A stretch of DNA of 37,194 nucleotides from Diplocarpon mali (taxonomy: Eukaryota > Ascomycota > Leotiomycetes > Helotiales > Drepanopezizaceae): NCBI GenBank assembly GCA_024741835.1, contig JAENRP010000083.1:127494-164687 (forward strand), written 5' to 3'. The notes under the pieces were generated by a model. That model did no database searches, was not told the DNA's origin, and saw only the letters and a program-made list of their open reading frames with translations. Below, piece by piece: positions 11,223 through 21,300 of the stretch. The position numbers were made by a program, and so were the translations under genes. Within the stretch, counting starts at the first letter, position 1. The number at the start of each line of letters is the position of its first letter.

Positions 11223-12170
11223 ATGCTCACAAACCGAAGACCTCTCTGCACGCGAGCGAGCAGAACATATGCAACGGCCCAAAGCAATGCAGGAATTGGA
11301 GCAATCATCGTCCAGGGGCAGCTTGTGCCTAGAACACCAGAAGCCTGACGGATGCCACACCTGCCCCACGCAGGTTCTCAGCAGGATATCATTTTCCGCT
11401 CAAAAACTGCTCGAGGAGATCCTCCCTGGTCCTCCCTTGGCTGATAAGTTCATCTCTTCCACGTGATCAGGAAAAGCTGATATGCCGCTCCAGTGTTTCA
11501 GCCGGGATATCATCTTCAGCCATCTTCAGTTGCCCTGCTCTGTATATCCATGATTGGGTACCACCCCCCGGATAGTTGAGAGACCATGAACTACTTCTGT
11601 ACGAAGTCAAACACAAGTCCAGACTGCCGAGTCCTGAGCATCGGAGGGGTTGGACTGGGAAGTCAGTGCGTACTCAGTCGTCGGTAGGTGAGGGCCAAGC
11701 GCAGGAGGTTCATAGCACATACTCAGACGGGCACAGATCATACCCCGTACGTACGACGGATCCAACGAGGTACAATTCGGCCAATACTAAACCGCCTGCG
11801 TATGGGCCTTTGGCAGGGTTCCCTCCCCTCCGCTAACCCGCACTTTGATGTCTTGGAAACGGTGCCCTCTGAAGTCAATCGTCTCGCCTGGTAGCAAGGC
11901 CAAGAACTGGGATATCTGATGGCTCGAGTCTCGACAAGCACTTGGTGGACCGAGACAGAGACCGTACTAATCACAGATCAGCGAATCCTAGTCACCAATC
12001 CAGCTTAGAAACACATCAGACAGCAAATCATTACTAGCTCGGAAAGCTTGAGTCCATTGTGCAAAGCTACAAAGTACAATCACACCCGCGCTTCCCACCC
12101 CATCTGCCCTCGCTATTTGTGGCGGCAGGTTCCCCAGCGATCTCGCAAACCCGAGGAATATCACCCCTCG

Positions 12171-13449
12171 ATGGCTTTATTACACGGCATCCTCGATCCG
12201 CTACCCCTGGAGATTCGCAATGGCATGATCGCAATGGGAATATTCGGGCTCGTGTCCAGCGTCTCGACATTCGGCCTCGTAGTTTTCATCACATATCGAA
12301 TGCTCTTTTGGCGGAAATACTACGACCATTCGATCGCGAGCAATCAGATCTTTGTACTCATCTACAACCTCCTCCTGGCCGATTTCCAGCAAGCCCTCAG
12401 CTTCATCATATCCTTCTACTGGATCTCACAAAACAAACTCGAGGGACCATCGAATGTGTGTTTTCTTCAGGGTTGGCTGATTCAGATCGGAGATGTTTCC
12501 TCGGGGATCTGGGTTCTTGCTATAGCCGTCCATACACTATTCAATCTTGTTTACCAGAGGACTTTGAGACACCGGGATTTCGTCATAGCTGTGGTCTTGC
12601 TATGGGCTTTCTCCCTTTTTCTGACAGTAATCGGCCCCATCCTTAGCCATGATGACTTCTTCGTACCAGCCGGTGCCTGGGTAAGTGCTCTTATGACTAC
12701 CCCGCGATGCACTTCTGACACCCAACTAGTGCTGGATAAACGAAAAACACGAAGCTGAGCGGCTCTATCTTCACTACTTATGGATCTTCATTGCCCAACT
12801 TGGGTCTCTTGTCATCTACATATCAATCTATTTTTTCCTCCGCAGTCGCATCGCAACCTCGAGCAGGCTTCGTAACGCCACGATCTCCTCCTCACCCGAA
12901 GATGCTTCTGGCGGGCCCCACAAAGGCGCCTCAACTACGACGACGACAATAATGAGTACAGGTCATAACTCGTTCGCCGTTTCCAGGAATCGCATCATGC
13001 GGACGGCGAGATACATGGTTGTCTACCCGTTCGCTTACGTCTTTCTCACACTGCCTCTCGCCTTTGGAAGAATCTCCTCGATGGCCGGGAAGCGACCCCC
13101 TCTGATCTTTTTCCTGGTTTCCGGTACTCTCATGGCTAGCTGCGGTATCATTGATGTCCTGCTCTACCTGTCGACAAGAAAGGCGCTGGTGAGGAGCAGC
13201 GTAGGAGTAAGAAGTCTCTCCAGAGCCCGAACGAGCGAGCCGACAGGTCTAGAGGCACGAGACCAATCACTCGCTCATGCTCTCGAAGGGCTAAGTAACG
13301 ACGGAGGATGTGGCGCGCACCCAGGTCCCAGTGTGCCATCTTTAAGCGGGACCATCATGGTATCAAAATCAATCGTTATGCGCGCCGACTCGGTAGAAAG
13401 GTCGGAATCCCGGCAGAGTTTGGTCGCGAAGACGGCGGAACCAGCTTGA
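12171..13449 (+). CDS. Seven-transmembrane fungal G-protein-coupled receptor (Git3/cAR-like)
   Basis: Spliced 12171-12680 and 12730-13449; 409 residues. Seven hydrophobic helices: about 18-47, 59-85, 97-128, 137-157, 182-207, 264-284 and 292-317. Cys97 at the start of helix 3 and Cys171 in the loop before helix 5 are placed for the usual GPCR disulfide. A 55-residue Ser/Thr-rich third cytoplasmic loop (about 208-262) and a Ser/Arg-rich tail fit G-protein coupling and phosphorylation. Blocks such as YNLLLADFQQALSF, GIWVLAIAVHTLFNLVYQR and CWINEKHEAERLYLHYLWIF recur in uncharacterised ascomycete receptors related to glucose-sensing Git3 and cAMP-receptor-like proteins; this subclass placement is from memory. 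The ligand is unknown. The ATG at 12171 is chosen because the upstream in-frame extension lacks an ATG. It is the last intact gene before the transposon block. Confidence 0.88.
12681..12729 (+). other. GPCR intron (49 nt)
   Basis: GTAAGT donor, TTCTGAC branch-like site, AACTAG acceptor; phase 0. It joins VPAGAW to CWINEKHEAE in the second extracellular loop. Confidence 0.92.
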
Positions 13450-13504
13450 AGTTATCGGAAGCCATGATCTACTAATTGACAATCACATGGTTCTTTTACT
13501 TGCT

Positions 13505-13557
13505 GTATATATACACATATACACATATACATCAATATGTATGTATGTATATTCATA
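13505..13557 (+). repeat. TATACACA/TATG microsatellite
   Basis: Alternating TATACACATA units followed by (TATG)n, just 3' of the GPCR stop; a simple-sequence repeat. Confidence 0.8.
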
Positions 13558-13812
13558 ATATGATACCCATTTCTTTGTCCATTATGCAATGGTCTCTAGA
13601 AGAGAGGTTTTCAGTATCCTTCGATATCCTCGCAACACCGCTTTGCATGAAGAAACAGTCTACATAGAGCATGGAGACTAAACCGATAGCAAGGAAGAAT
13701 GACTTGGTAAGAAGGTTCAAAGCAGAGACGAGTTGCTGATTCCTACTTTGGTAGGGGAAATGTCTACTGTGCAGGAAGGCGTTTTCTTGGGCCTTGTTTG
13801 ATGCAAGAATAT

Positions 13813-13833
13813 GCAACTTTCCAGGAAAGTTGC
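13813..13833. repeat. 21-bp palindrome (10-bp arms, 1-nt centre)
   Basis: GCAACTTTCC-A-GGAAAGTTGC. It could be a hairpin in a 3' UTR or non-coding transcript; no T-run follows directly and no function is implied. Confidence 0.6.
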
Positions 13834-14587
13834 ACAAGTGAAAAGAAACTTTCTTCTAGCGTATTCTTGAACTTGACAGGAAATTGCGACAATCGAATCT
13901 ATAACTGTGTTTGAAAAAGCTCCGTTCAATTTAAGAGTCTTTAGTTTCGACTCGGATCAGCTTTGAAATCGGCAGCCCTCGCTTTCCTTGAGACTCGCAG
14001 CGAGCGTACTTTTATTTTGCTTTCCCGCTCTTGCGATCCCTTTATTCCCTGATTAAACTTCTTCCTGCCTTCTCTCATCCCATTATGCCAGCGAGTCACT
14101 ATATTCTTATATATCGAACCACCAAGGTTCAGTGACAGGTTTACACCAGAGAATAATAAGCCCAGCGTGATTTTAAGAACTGATAAAAGAAGGGAGGATA
14201 GATATCATTATGCAGAGTATAAACTAAAATCAACGTATCGATATTCCGCTTCTCGCAAGACGTAGCAAAGCTAGGCTAACTATCGCACAGCGCCCTCAAA
14301 GGATGCTGCGAGGGCATCAGTCGATTTGTGTAAGGAGAGAATGACTTTCTGCAAAAGGCGCATGCTAATTCTTATTACCTAGCTATCTAGCGGCCCGCAA
14401 TTCTCGGCGAGGGCTGGCTGGCTCTGTACTCCGACGTTTTCAGGAACCTGGCGGTGATTTCTGAACTGAGCGCGCCCTTACGGGCCAGGAGCATTACTGG
14501 GCTTGCTCTGGACGCAGAGAGCGCGTTGGCGCTGCATTCCCCAAGCCTTGCTGACGGCGAATCTAGGTTTAAGGAAAAGCGTGCGAG

Positions 14588-14759
14588 AGGGGGTTGTCAG
14601 CAGGACTCGTCCACCCTTGCCCGGCGGGGAGACGCATTGGACGCTCGCCTAACCGCGGCCTCCCGTGGTCTCCTGTCAAGTAAACATCGTCAAAAGGCTA
14701 CGGAAATGGCACAAACAAGGGGGCCGGGGAGGGTGCGCGGGACCCGCTGACAACCCCCT
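14588..14759. mobile_element. Fold-back MITE-like element, 172 bp, ~39-bp terminal inverted repeats
   Basis: The left end begins AGGGGGTTGTCAGCAGGACT and the right end, read on the minus strand, begins AGGGGGTTGTCAGCGGGTCC. The similarity continues through CACCCT..CCCGG for about 39 bp with a handful of differences and one indel. The interior has no coding capacity. No clear target duplication was found, so the exact ends and superfamily are unknown. It lies outside the heavily mutated block and is probably too short to be hit by RIP. Confidence 0.65.
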
Positions 14760-15089
14760 TTCGTACCGCAGGCACGGAAACAAGAGTTGCGAAAGTAATC
14801 TATTACATCACGAATAGCGTCGCAGGCATTATCGGTAGATCTCGGAAATATAACCCCCAACCTTCCTGCACAAGATAGACTTGGGCCTCTCCCGCCAATG
14901 ATTGCACCTTTCCCGCGTGAAGCATGAAGCGAACAAAGTGGACACCCCACCAGGGACCCCGAGTGGGAGATTCTTAACTGCCGTGTATTTCCTATCTCCT
15001 CCGAGCTGTCGTGTGTACAGCTGTATTCCGAGCGTTCTGGACGAAGAACTCGATGTTCCGCGATATGAGAGTACGGAGTGTACCGTATG

Positions 15090-15195
15090 TGTTAGAATAT
15101 ACAAGGATTGGAGATTGGCTTATATAATCGAACCTTGTATATATATACTCCTACAGCTCCATAGAACTCTGAATCTACACCTTTAGATTTTGTCA
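15090..15195. mobile_element. Putative solo LTR (106 bp) with 5-bp target duplication
   Basis: The segment starts TGTTAG and ends TTGTCA. It is flanked by perfect GTATG repeats at 15085-15089 and 15196-15200. Inside is a TATATAA box and an inverted repeat (TATACAAGG / CCTTGTATA). TG...CA ends and a 5-bp duplication are typical of Ty1/copia or Ty3/gypsy LTRs. It differs from the two LTR families further right. The orientation is not determined. Confidence 0.6.
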
Positions 15196-15200
15196 GTATG

Positions 15201-15961
15201 ATCGTTAGTTGCGCTTAATTCTACCCTTCGTCTTATATTCTGACTTTCTCAGCCAGATTAGACGACCTACTTCTAGTATAACTTGCGGTTGTCCCCACTC
15301 CCCCACCCTGTTTGTATATTAGATTTTGAGCCGTGGTAAAAGCCAGATGTTTTTTATGAAAAGTAAGCTGTAGGTGGGGGACCGGGAGGCGATACAACTA
15401 TATCGTACTCCCCTGCCTTGGGCAGCAGACCCGCCCTTTTTAATGCCCTGCGGAGGTATAAGGAGAAATCTTTCACACCGCCTACACAAAGTAAGAAGAC
15501 TAGCAGAAAATCTTCCTCACTAATACTATACTCTCTACCTGTCTTCCGCCGATACACTTCCGCATTAGAAGCGGCAGGAATGATTTCTCCTCTTACTTGC
15601 GCGTAGCCTTGCCGAGATAGATCTCGAAATATACGAGATGTGCCAAAGTTTTATTCGCATAAGAAATCAAGAGGCTGAGGTCTATTTCAGATGCTTGCCG
15701 AAGTTTTACGTATGTCTATACTCTGTATCCAGCTGAACTCCTAGCTACTTTACTCTCGTTAATACCATGAATAAACCTGTCTCTGCATAATTGTCAAACG
15801 ACGTGGAGATAGCATAGAGAGCTAGTGTATTTGTTTGATTCTATTCCAGTTATCTGTCGTCGGGGCGTGGCGTGGCGGAGCTTAGCTTTGCGTTGCTTTG
15901 CTTTGCGTATCGGTCCCGTGCTGGCCAGCACCCCCAAGTTTTGAAGCGTTAAAAGTGCATA
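15201..15961. other. Transition to AT-rich DNA with an unrecognised minus-strand ORF
   Basis: From 15354 leftward on the minus strand an open frame can be followed up to about 15650 (roughly 98 codons; ATG at 15557). It reads ...VYRRKTGREYSISEEDF...LYLRRALKRAGLLPKAGEYD and ends PPPTAYFS. It matches no family I know. A GCTTTGCG-type short repeat lies at about 15885-15908. It may be a fragment of a gene or transposon. Confidence 0.35.
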
Positions 15962-16365
15962 CTTAGTATAGGGGGGAAATAATCCACAATTCTAGACCGT
16001 GCACTTTAGATACTTGGTAATGCTGCTTTTATTCTTTTCTTTAGTATTTTATATATAATCCTTTAGCTTCAATCACTGCCTTACATCTCTCTAGCATTTC
16101 CCGAATCAATTCTTTAATTCTTTCAATTGTTATTAATTCCTACGCTTCTTATACTACCTCTCGTAGAAGTGTATCGTTTTAGAGTTTTTAGTATAGGTAC
16201 ACTTAATATAGAATCTATAGTAAAAGTGTTAATTTCTAATGTAAAGAGCGGCGAGTTAATATTATTATATGATTGGTGGTACCCCTTGATCAAGGCCCCT
16301 GTTAGTAGAAACCTCTAGAATGGTGCACAGACTATGAATGTGGAATATTTTCAACATATACTAAG
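15962..16365 (-). mobile_element. Internally deleted Tc1/mariner element (404 bp), TA target duplication
   Basis: Left end CTTAGTATAGGGGGGAAATA; the right end read on the minus strand is CTTAGTATATGTTGAAAATA. Imperfect inverted repeats of about 45 bp share TCCAC and GTGCAC blocks. TA is present on both sides (15960-15961 and 16366-16367). Between them only the transposase C-terminus survives, on the minus strand (16041-16150). It is a MITE-like deletion derivative. Confidence 0.82.
16041..16150 (-). pseudogene. Tc1/mariner transposase C-terminal remnant
   Basis: The minus-strand reading contains KELIREMLERCKAVIEAKG and ends in a KY-stop. This corresponds to the conserved end of Tc1-type transposases (pattern L-I-x-x-M-x-x-R-C-x-A-V-I-x-A-K-G-x-x-T-K-Y). 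One expected Trp codon reads TAG. The catalytic DDE domain is absent, so it cannot act. Confidence 0.8.
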
Positions 16366-16818
16366 TAAGGGCCTGTTTGGCTCAAGAGTTCCACTACCAA
16401 AAAAAACAAGCACTCTTAGAATTCCCGCTAGAACTCTTTGAATTAGCTTAAGAGTTCTAGTTTTATTTGGCTCAATCTAAGAGTTCCCAATTCTTTTGCT
16501 AATTCTTCTAATTCTTAAATTCCTTATATAAAAAAAGAATTGGTAAAATAGCTATATTATAGAAGTGCTGAAAAAGAGTTCTACTTATTCTTTTCCTATG
16601 TAACTCTATTAAAACCACCTACAATTGACCGTTGTATTATAACCTTACAATTAGAACTACTTCTAATACTATAATATTATAATCTTTCTAATGCCTTCCT
16701 CTTCTTCTCTTCTATATTGATGTAATTGCTGTAATAGAAAGGCTGCTGCCGCGATTACTATGCTATATATAGCGCAATCAGCGGCAATTTACTACTAGAA
16801 ACACTTCTGTAAAACACT

Positions 16819-16990
16819 TGTCGTACTATATTTAGAGGTGGATTCTCAGTGGTGGCAGAAGCTTGTAAAATTCTACTCTAACTGTATACCTGAGCTCCCT
16901 TTATAGAAGTGCTCCGTGGCCACTTTAGGGGTATATTACATAAGCCAGTCCTCAGATGCCTTAGTGCCTAAGGCTCCTTATAGCGTAATA
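16819..16990 (-). repeat. Copia-A 3' LTR (172 bp)
   Basis: It is equal in length to the right LTR and differs at 16 positions, all transitions. The left end keeps TGTCG; the right end TAATA is the mutated form of CAACA. Flanked by ACACT. Confidence 0.93.
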
Positions 16991-17092
16991 TACCCCTTAG
17001 GTGAGAAGCAGCTCCTAAGCTAGGCTTAGCTATAATTAGCGCCAGATCTAGTATATAAGACTCCTTTATTATACTCCCTAGCTTTTAGAATA

Positions 17093-18137
17093 ATGAAAAT
17101 TGCTTAATAAAGCTATAATAAATAAAAGAGGGAGCGCGTTCTAAGTGCTTCCTCTATAGAATAGAAGCTAAATTAGGTGATAAAGGAAAGTTAATAAAGG
17201 TAGCGCGCCTATAAAAGTACGCGTTTTTCCCTTATAAAGCTTTCCTTCCTTATACTTCTTCAAATAATCACTTTAAAATAGAGAATAGCAATAACAACTC
17301 TAAGGAGCGCTCTACTAGGGCTACTATTATAAGCTTCCTAATCGTACTCCCTTACTCCTGCTAAAGACTTATAGTAAAGTTGTTATACTTAAATATAGCT
17401 TAAAGCTTCTTAGCGCAGTAGATAGCAGGAGGATAATAACGCGCTTAAGACGTTCGATATAGTAATACCCTTAAGAAGGAGCGCGCCTCCTCCCTTCCCT
17501 GCCACCCCTTAAGCTATAGTTCCTAGAATACCGGCAGTCCCTTTTGCAGCTCCCTCCTCCTATTGTAAGCTGGAGTAGGGGCTGATAAGAAATATATTAT
17601 ATAAGGGGTGCGTTTAAAGCTTCTTAGCTAAGAAGTCGGCTGGCGTATACTTTAATAGTATAGTAGGAGTACGCTACTTTTGTTATACGAAAGGAGGCCA
17701 TGCGTGCTAGGAGCTTCCTATTAGCGCCTTAAAGGCGTAGGAAGATTATATATTCTTATTAGAGGAGAACGATAGTAACTCCGCGGTATATTCTTAAGCT
17801 CCCTTTAGGTAGTTTGCTACTAATAAGCAGTTTAAGGCCTTACTGCTATTAAGAGGAAGGTAAGAAAGGAGCTTTGGAAGGCGCGCTAGAAAGAGATAAA
17901 GGAGGTGGTATTATTAGAGGGTATATTAATTATAAGCTTTCTTATATTATAGCTAATAGCTTTTTAAAACCAGTTGGTTAAGAGCTCCTGCCGCCGCCGA
18001 TTATAGCACCTTTTAGCCTTGCCGCCCGCCTTGCAAAGGCTTTTAAGGCTCCTGCGGCTGCTTCTATTATTGCTCCTAGCGTTGCTCCCCAGGCGGCTCT
18101 TAGGGCTATGCTACTAAAGGAGTCGGTTGCTTTTTAA
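17093..18137 (+). pseudogene. Antisense gene relic inside Copia-A, Cys/His-containing protein of unknown function
   Basis: On the strand opposite gag-pol, a frame opens at ATG 17093, about 40 bp after a TATATAAG box (17052-17059). It can be followed to about 17859, interrupted only by TAA/TAG codons of the type RIP makes from CAA/CAG/CGA/TGG. It has a basic, Gln-rich-looking N-terminus, a proline-rich middle, then FLAKKSAGVYFNSIVGVRYF and the compact CYTKGGHAC motif (17681-17707), followed by ELPISALKA and FLLEENDSNSAVYS. At 17860 GTAAGA resembles a splice donor. The frame then shifts and an alanine-rich stretch follows (17961-18137: IIAPFSLAARLAKAF..APQAALRAMLL). Possible intron 17860-17959. 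I do not recognise the family. It does not overlap pol, whose stop is at 18303. Confidence 0.55.
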
Positions 18138-18302
18138 TAGGGACGCGCCCTTATATTATTTGCAAAGCTATTAGAGGTTCTGATTATCTAAGGGAGTTGG
18201 TTTTAAGCCTCTTTATATATTAGTATAAGGAAAATTAAACCCTATCTTACGCTTCCTTCCTACTTACTATTATAAAGGAGATATAAAAGGATTATAAAGC
18301 AT

Positions 18303-21300
18303 TTAAAATGCTAGCTTCTCGATTAGACCTCTTATGTCTTAGAGGTTCAAAAGCTTAATAAAGCTCTCGAACTTTTATTAAGGAAGGTTTTTAATAAGGC
18401 CATTAGCGTATATATCCTTAGTAGGGAGATAGGCCACTTGAAAGCTCCCTTTTTAATACTCCTATTATAGCCATATATTATATATATTAATATATCAAAG
18501 CTTTATAGAAATCCTTTAAGAGTCTCTTATAATAAGCCGTATTATCTATTAATTATTGTAAAATATAGACTATAGAGCTTCTACCTTAAGCTATATTTCC
18601 TTAAAGAACCGTCTTAAAGCCATTATCTCCTTTGCTATATACGCTACTCTTAGGAGCTTAGCCTTTATAGTAGAAGTAGTAACTATCGGTTGCTTTAAGG
18701 CCTTTTAAACAATTGCTCCTTTAAATAAGAATATAATAAAACCGTAAGAGGAGCGCCTTATCTTTAGATCATTTGTAAAGGAAGCATTTAATAATACTAT
18801 TAGGTTATTTGATCTGCTAAATCGACTATAAGTGATTCTTAGGAAGCGTATACTAAAAAGGTAGTGTATTATCCAATTGATAGCTTTAAGGTATTTAGAG
18901 CTTAGGTTTATATAAAAATGAAATAGCTAGGCGATTGTAAAAGCTATATCTAGGCATAGTATAATAGCTATATATAAGGCAGAGCCTACTTTTTCCTAGA
19001 ACTCCTTAATTCTCAAGTAAGGAGCTATTTCATAGTTCTTTTTAAGTTCGAAGTAAGGGAGTAGCGTACTAAGGAAACGCCCTATATTAAGGCCGAACCT
19101 CTTCGCTATCTTCTCAATATAAGCGTTATAGAGCAGAGTAATTATACCCTACTTCCTATCTCAAAAGACTCTTACCCTTAAGAACCACTTAATATCTCCT
19201 ATAGCTATCAATTCGTATGCTTCGCGCAGTCCTTCTATAGTCTTCTAAGCTTCTTCTATATAAGAGGAGTGATATATTACTTATATATTATTAATATAAA
19301 AGGCTATAAACACAGTCCTCTCCTTATTAACGAATATGCAAGGCTCCTTACTAAAAGGGGTAAGCTTTAAAGACTTAAGAGTACTAGTAAAATCCCTATA
19401 CTAAAGTACTAGGGAGTCTCAAAGGCTGTATAAGGCGCGATCAAGCTCTATTACCTTATCTTTCTGCTTCCAACTATCTAATAAGAAGCAAACAACTGGC
19501 GCGCTCTAAGGGTCTCTCTTAGCATTTATAAAGGCGTTGATAATGTCGAACTATTAGAGCTTTATATTAAATTTAGCAGCTATCGCCATTATAATCCTAA
19601 AAGATCTTAATGCAAGCGTCGTAGTATAGGTAAAGAAAATAGAAGCTTCTTCCTAAAGATCTCCCTTTACTACTATTCTTGACCTAAAGCGGCTAATCTC
19701 CTTAGAGGAGCTTAGCTTATAGTTAAAGACCTACTTTAGTAGTATAGGCCTTGTAGTAGCCTCGCTTCTATCGATCACTCTCTAGCAATTGCGCGCTTCT
19801 AGGTTCCTAATCTCAGTTCTGGCTCCCTTTTTAAATTGCTTTCCGAAAGGGTGATTTATAAGCTCCTTCCAGTGAGTTAGCGCTTTAGGAAGCTTATCTT
19901 AAGGTAGGATTAGAAGGGTAGAGTTTCCTTTAGAGCTTCTAGATTAAGTCGCTATAGTAATAACGTAGTATACTACTTTATACTCTTCTCTATCAGTTCT
20001 CGCAGGCTCTTAACTTAGCTAGAAAGTCGATATAAAGCTATTTACCTACTTTAACTAATATATTTTAGGTTCTTCGAAGGCCAGTAGGAGATCCTTAACG
20101 CATATTGCGTATATGGCATTCCTGCTCCCTCTTCTCCTTTTCAACCTATAGAGCGGTATAGGTACCATTTCCTACTCCTTATCAAGCTTCTTGCGTTTTC
20201 AAAAGGCCCTTATATTAAGTACTTTAGGCTAAGCTTCTATTAGTTTTAAAGAGCTCCCTCTTTTAGTATTACCCTTAAGAGCTTCCATATCCTAGCATAG
20301 CTCCCGATCGATCGGTACTTCTAATAAGAGCTAGCGTGCTTCTTCACCAGTTGCCTATAGTAGAGCTTCTAGTAATTAAAGGGCCTGCTTCTACCCTTGC
20401 GATTGCTTAGTTTGTATAGCAACTAAAGGCCTGGTATTACGCTCCCTAGCAGAACTAGCATTTATAATATTGCTTTCGACGCTCCTCCTAACTATTGACA
20501 GTTATCTTAAAGCGTCTAACCCTTCGCTACTAAGCAGCTGCTCCTTAGTAGCTAGGGTAAAAACGCTATAAGTAGCCTTATAGGGAACGACAGCCCTTGA
20601 TAGATCTAAGCTTAAAGCTTCTATTAGTAATAGATTAATAGGCTCACCCTCTACTAAGTTATCCGCAGGCTACTTGTCCAAAGCTCCCTTCATATTTTTA
20701 ACGATTAACTTAGCGTCCTAAGCTTTCTCCTCCTCTTCCTTAATTATTTGCATAATCTCCTTAATAATTAAAAGTAGATGGCCAGCTACCTTTTCGTACT
20801 TCTTAAAGTAGAATTTGGACTTATCGAACTCGACGTTTTAAGAGATTATAACCTTTCGGAGCTTAAGCACCTAGATCCTATATATATTAATAGCGCAGTA
20901 ACCAACTAAGTATCTAATATACCCTTATAGCATAGTTTTAAAAGCTCTCTTATTCTTTAAAGCTTCCTATTCCTTTGCTAATAGGTACGCGCGCGCTTTA
21001 TATGCTTTTATACCCCCTTATTCTAGTCTTAAATCGGTAGTAAGCTTTATAATAATCTGCGGATCATATTACTTAAAGTATTATTTAAACTAAAGCTAGA
21101 GTACCTCATTTGGACTCTTCTATCCCTTGCGCTTTAATAGGCTAATATTATAAAGGTATATTGCAACTAGTATAGCTTTAGGCCATAGGTGCTCTAGGAG
21201 GTTAGTAGAGATTAGCATAGTAAGTGCCTTTTCAATAATCTCTGCTCCTGCTCTTTCAGAAGCTCCATTTGGTTTATAAGTATAGGTTAGAGTAACTTCT

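Larger units (their letters stand above)
8436..12170. other. 3.7-kb intergenic region with no supported gene
   Basis: Only short open frames of biased composition occur, the longest being 10945-11466 (+, 173 codons) with a Ser-Pro stretch made by a hexanucleotide repeat. None shows a known domain. It contains a GT/TATG-rich stretch (about 9035-9080), a C12 tract (9306-9317), a degenerate ~19-bp minisatellite (10418-10678) and CCCGAG repeats (11201-11222). No tRNA or 5S box was seen. The last part must hold the GPCR promoter. Confidence 0.55.
13450..14587. other. Intergenic region downstream of the GPCR
   Basis: No supported gene. It contains a TA/CA-TATG microsatellite (13505-13557), a 21-bp near-perfect palindrome (13813-13833) and a GCCCTC/GAGGGC inverted repeat near 14292-14315. 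Confidence 0.55.

Noticed and set aside
10945..11466. 173-codon plus-strand frame between GPI17 and the GPCR
   Set aside because: Biased composition, Ser-Pro stretch from a CCCGAG microsatellite, no domain or conserved motif.
14454..14750. 98-codon plus-strand frame
   Set aside because: Lies largely over the fold-back MITE; no family resemblance.
1..16000. tRNA and 5S rRNA genes
   Set aside because: Scanned for GGTTCGANTCC-type B boxes and 5S-like blocks; GTTCGA occurrences (e.g. near 6591) lack a cloverleaf context.
16127..16318. 63-codon plus-strand frame
   Set aside because: Overlaps the antisense Tc1/mariner remnant; AT-rich chance frame.
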